Below, piece after piece: positions 62,310 through 64,000 of a stretch of DNA of 64,000 nt (positions within the stretch are counted from its first letter, which is position 1; every line of letters starts with the position of its first letter). Made by a program: the position numbers and the translations under genes. Source of the DNA: Oikopleura dioica (lineage: Eukaryota > Chordata > Appendicularia > Copelata > Oikopleuridae); contig OU015569.1 of NCBI GenBank assembly GCA_907165135.1, positions 11,780,501 through 11,844,500 of the forward strand, given 5' to 3'. The notes below the pieces were generated by a model that was given only the letters and a program-made list of their open reading frames with translations, had not been told where the DNA came from and searched no databases.

Positions 62310-64000
62310 ATGGACAGGGAATTTTCAAATTGGTGGGAGATTCCATGGATTGCTTATTTTGTTTCTCTTTACAAGGTAAAATTGACGGTAAAGACCGTTG
62401 AGTGAATTGTTTTATTTTTGAAGCATCCTTTCGACATTTCCGAGTTTTCGATTTATGAGCTGGAAGAATGCCTCGAAACGGACGACCCGCAAAGCAGACT
62501 CTTCTTTTCAACCCTTCTCAGCGAGCTTCTACGGTAAGTCCACGTCTCTGGCATAGATTAGCATTTGAAATATTTTCAGAGGTCTCTATCAAAATCCCAA
62601 AATCGACCCGTGGAACTTCGACAATTCGCTTCATGAAATCTGCTCGGTGCGTCTTCCCGCTGAGAACTCACTGTTCAACCCTTTGGCAGATCCGACAGTG
62701 TCGTTTTTCGATCTCCCAGTGCGCTTACGCATTTGGCTGGTCTACAAGCTCTGCTGTTGGCGCGTCGAGGACGAGCAGTCGATCACGGACGCAATCGAAA
62801 TCGCCGAAGCGCGGCCTGAATCGCTCGCTGAAGATCGCCACGGAAACCTCTTCTGGTACTTTGGCGGCATTCACCTCTTCAAGCAAATCAAAGAGACGGG
62901 CGATTGGAAGACTGTGGCGCGGACGAAGGAGGAGTGGCGGGCATTAAGGGACAAGTACGCGAACTCGACGGACAAGGAGGAAATCTGGTTCCGAGAAACG
63001 ATCGAGCAAAACTTCGATCCGACCTTGTCCGGAATCGAAGAAGAAACACACACTTGGGCGAGAACGCGGAGGAATCAGCGACTCAAGAAACTAGAAAAAC
63101 TCAAGGGCAAGAAGCGACGAGCGCGTGTGACGAACAAGGAGCCCCATCCGACGCTGCTTCCGGTTGATCAGATTGAAATACTCGCTCGTGGCGCCGGGTT
63201 AATCACCAAACTCGAAAAGGAGCAAAGATCAGCTGAAATCAACGAGGAGGATTTGCATCATTCTTCGTCCAAGTCCGATCAAAGCACTTCGAATTCAGAT
63301 TCCGATAGTTCGTCCCAATCTTCCACTCACTCATCAGTGAAGAAGAAAAAAATCCAAAGAGAGAAGCTCGTTAATTCGAAGCTGCAAAATGCAGTAAAGC
63401 GAAATTCGAATAATCAGGTGCCCAACAGAAGGGATACAAGCTCAAGCTCCAGCTCCGAAGAGGAAGAAGATCAAAAAGAGCGGAGCGGGGCGGAAAGTCC
63501 CGGCACCTGGGAATTGCTCCCAGGCTGCTCGGCAACGCGGCCACAGTTCGTCAAAGTCCGCCCCGGCCAGACGCTCGAAGAGGCCGTCAAGTTCCACAAA
63601 AATCCCAATGCCTTCTCGCCTCTTGAAAAAGCCAAAAAGCGAAAGCGAAAGAAGGGACAAAACGGAACAAACCCCTCCCCGGCTAAAAAACAGGCGCGAG
63701 GACGAGGTCGTCCAAAGAAGGCCAATGCGGGCAAAAAGAACAATCTGCCGACGAAGAAGAAGACCGTTCTCGTTCCCTCCGACGTTTCTAGCGGCTCAAG
63801 CGAGGCAAGCGAGTCAGCTGGTGAAGGGAGAAATTCGCCAATTCGTCCCGATTCTAGAGATAGTTCCAGTTCTTCCAGTAGTGGTTCAGAAGAAGAGGAA
63901 TTTTCCCCAGTGCCCCAAAAGCCACAAGTAAAAAAGGCCAAGTCTACTAATTTAAAGGCTCCAAAAAAGAAACCCGCTCCCAAATCGAATCCGCCCGCTT
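62310..64000 (+). CDS. CECR2-like: CECR2-like chromatin-remodelling factor subunit (5' part, runs off the window)
   Basis: CECR2 pairs with SNF2L/ISWI ATPases in the CERF remodeller. Exons are 62310-62375, 62424-62533 and 62580 to beyond 64000. The start MDREFSNWWEIPWIAYFVSL matches the CECR2 N-terminus. Next come YELEECLETDD, LLSELLRGLYQ, FFDLPVRLRIWLVYKLCCWR, RPESLAEDRHGNLFWYFGG, and DWKTVARTKEEWRAL then RDKY. The C-terminal part in view is low-complexity: Ser/Glu stretches and Lys-rich stretches, with an AT-hook-type RGRPKK at about 63700. The bromodomain expected in CECR2 lies beyond the window, if it exists. All visible introns are GT-AG. Confidence 0.85.

Noticed and set aside
60957-64000. 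UBE2K and the CECR2-like gene as a larvacean operon
   Set aside because: The 475-bp gap is longer than the very short spacers typical of larvacean operons, and no trans-splice acceptor was recognised before the CECR2 start.

Overview
The window is nuclear DNA of an animal and is rich in multi-exon genes. It most likely comes from a larvacean tunicate (Appendicularia, Oikopleura-like). The gene set is metazoan: CTCF, cyclin T, an Sp-family factor, a CECR2-like protein, ZC3H18, bridge-like lipid transfer protein 1, DRC7 and an anoctamin. Introns are tiny, typically 40-80 bp. A clear fraction use non-canonical GA-AG boundaries and one uses GC-AG; several give an exact reading frame and a matching protein only with those boundaries. 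GA-AG introns are established for Oikopleura. The spacing is looser than I would expect of O. dioica, because many short inverted-repeat elements (MITEs) fill introns and intergenic DNA. The species assignment is inference.

Layout. 0-12 kb: CDP-diacylglycerol synthase (-), novel protein kinase C (-) with C2-like exons upstream, and an anoctamin/TMEM16 (-). 12-15 kb: gene-poor, with MITEs. 15-18.5 kb: cyclin T (+). 18.9-20.1 kb: an unexplained cluster of hairpin-rich segments, each behind a 3'-splice-like signal. 20.6-25.1 kb: Sp-family factor (-) with a 3-kb intron and apparently no middle zinc finger. 25-30.5 kb: repeat-rich DNA with one weak gene candidate. 30.6-33.9 kb: DRC7 (-). 34.6-35.0 kb: small RING-H2 protein (+). 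35.3-47.3 kb: BLTP1 (-), with an 8.2-kb exon. 48.9-52.8 kb: CTCF (-) with only eight zinc fingers. 53-56 kb: MITEs and a GC-rich segment. 56.5-59.7 kb: ZC3H18-like (+). 61.0-61.8 kb: UBE2K-like E2 (+). 62.3 kb to the right edge: CECR2-like (+, truncated by the window).

Most of these genes are independent housekeeping or regulatory genes and do not form one pathway. A loose theme is transcription and chromatin: cyclin T, Sp, CTCF, ZC3H18 and CECR2. PKC and CDP-DAG synthase both belong to diacylglycerol signalling and lipid turnover, but nothing in the sequence shows co-regulation.

The most notable signal is the intron and MITE biology. At least six GA-AG introns sit in four unrelated genes, next to ordinary GT-AG introns. 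In the anoctamin, two introns coincide with short elements flanked by target-site-like direct repeats, which suggests intron birth by transposon insertion. At least six structural families of short inverted-repeat elements are present; several keep readable target-site duplications (TTAA, 7-8 bp, 9 bp). Exon coordinates are hand-derived from splice signals and homology. For CDS1/2, cyclin T, Sp, BLTP1 and UBE2K the summed exons are exact multiples of three, which supports those models.
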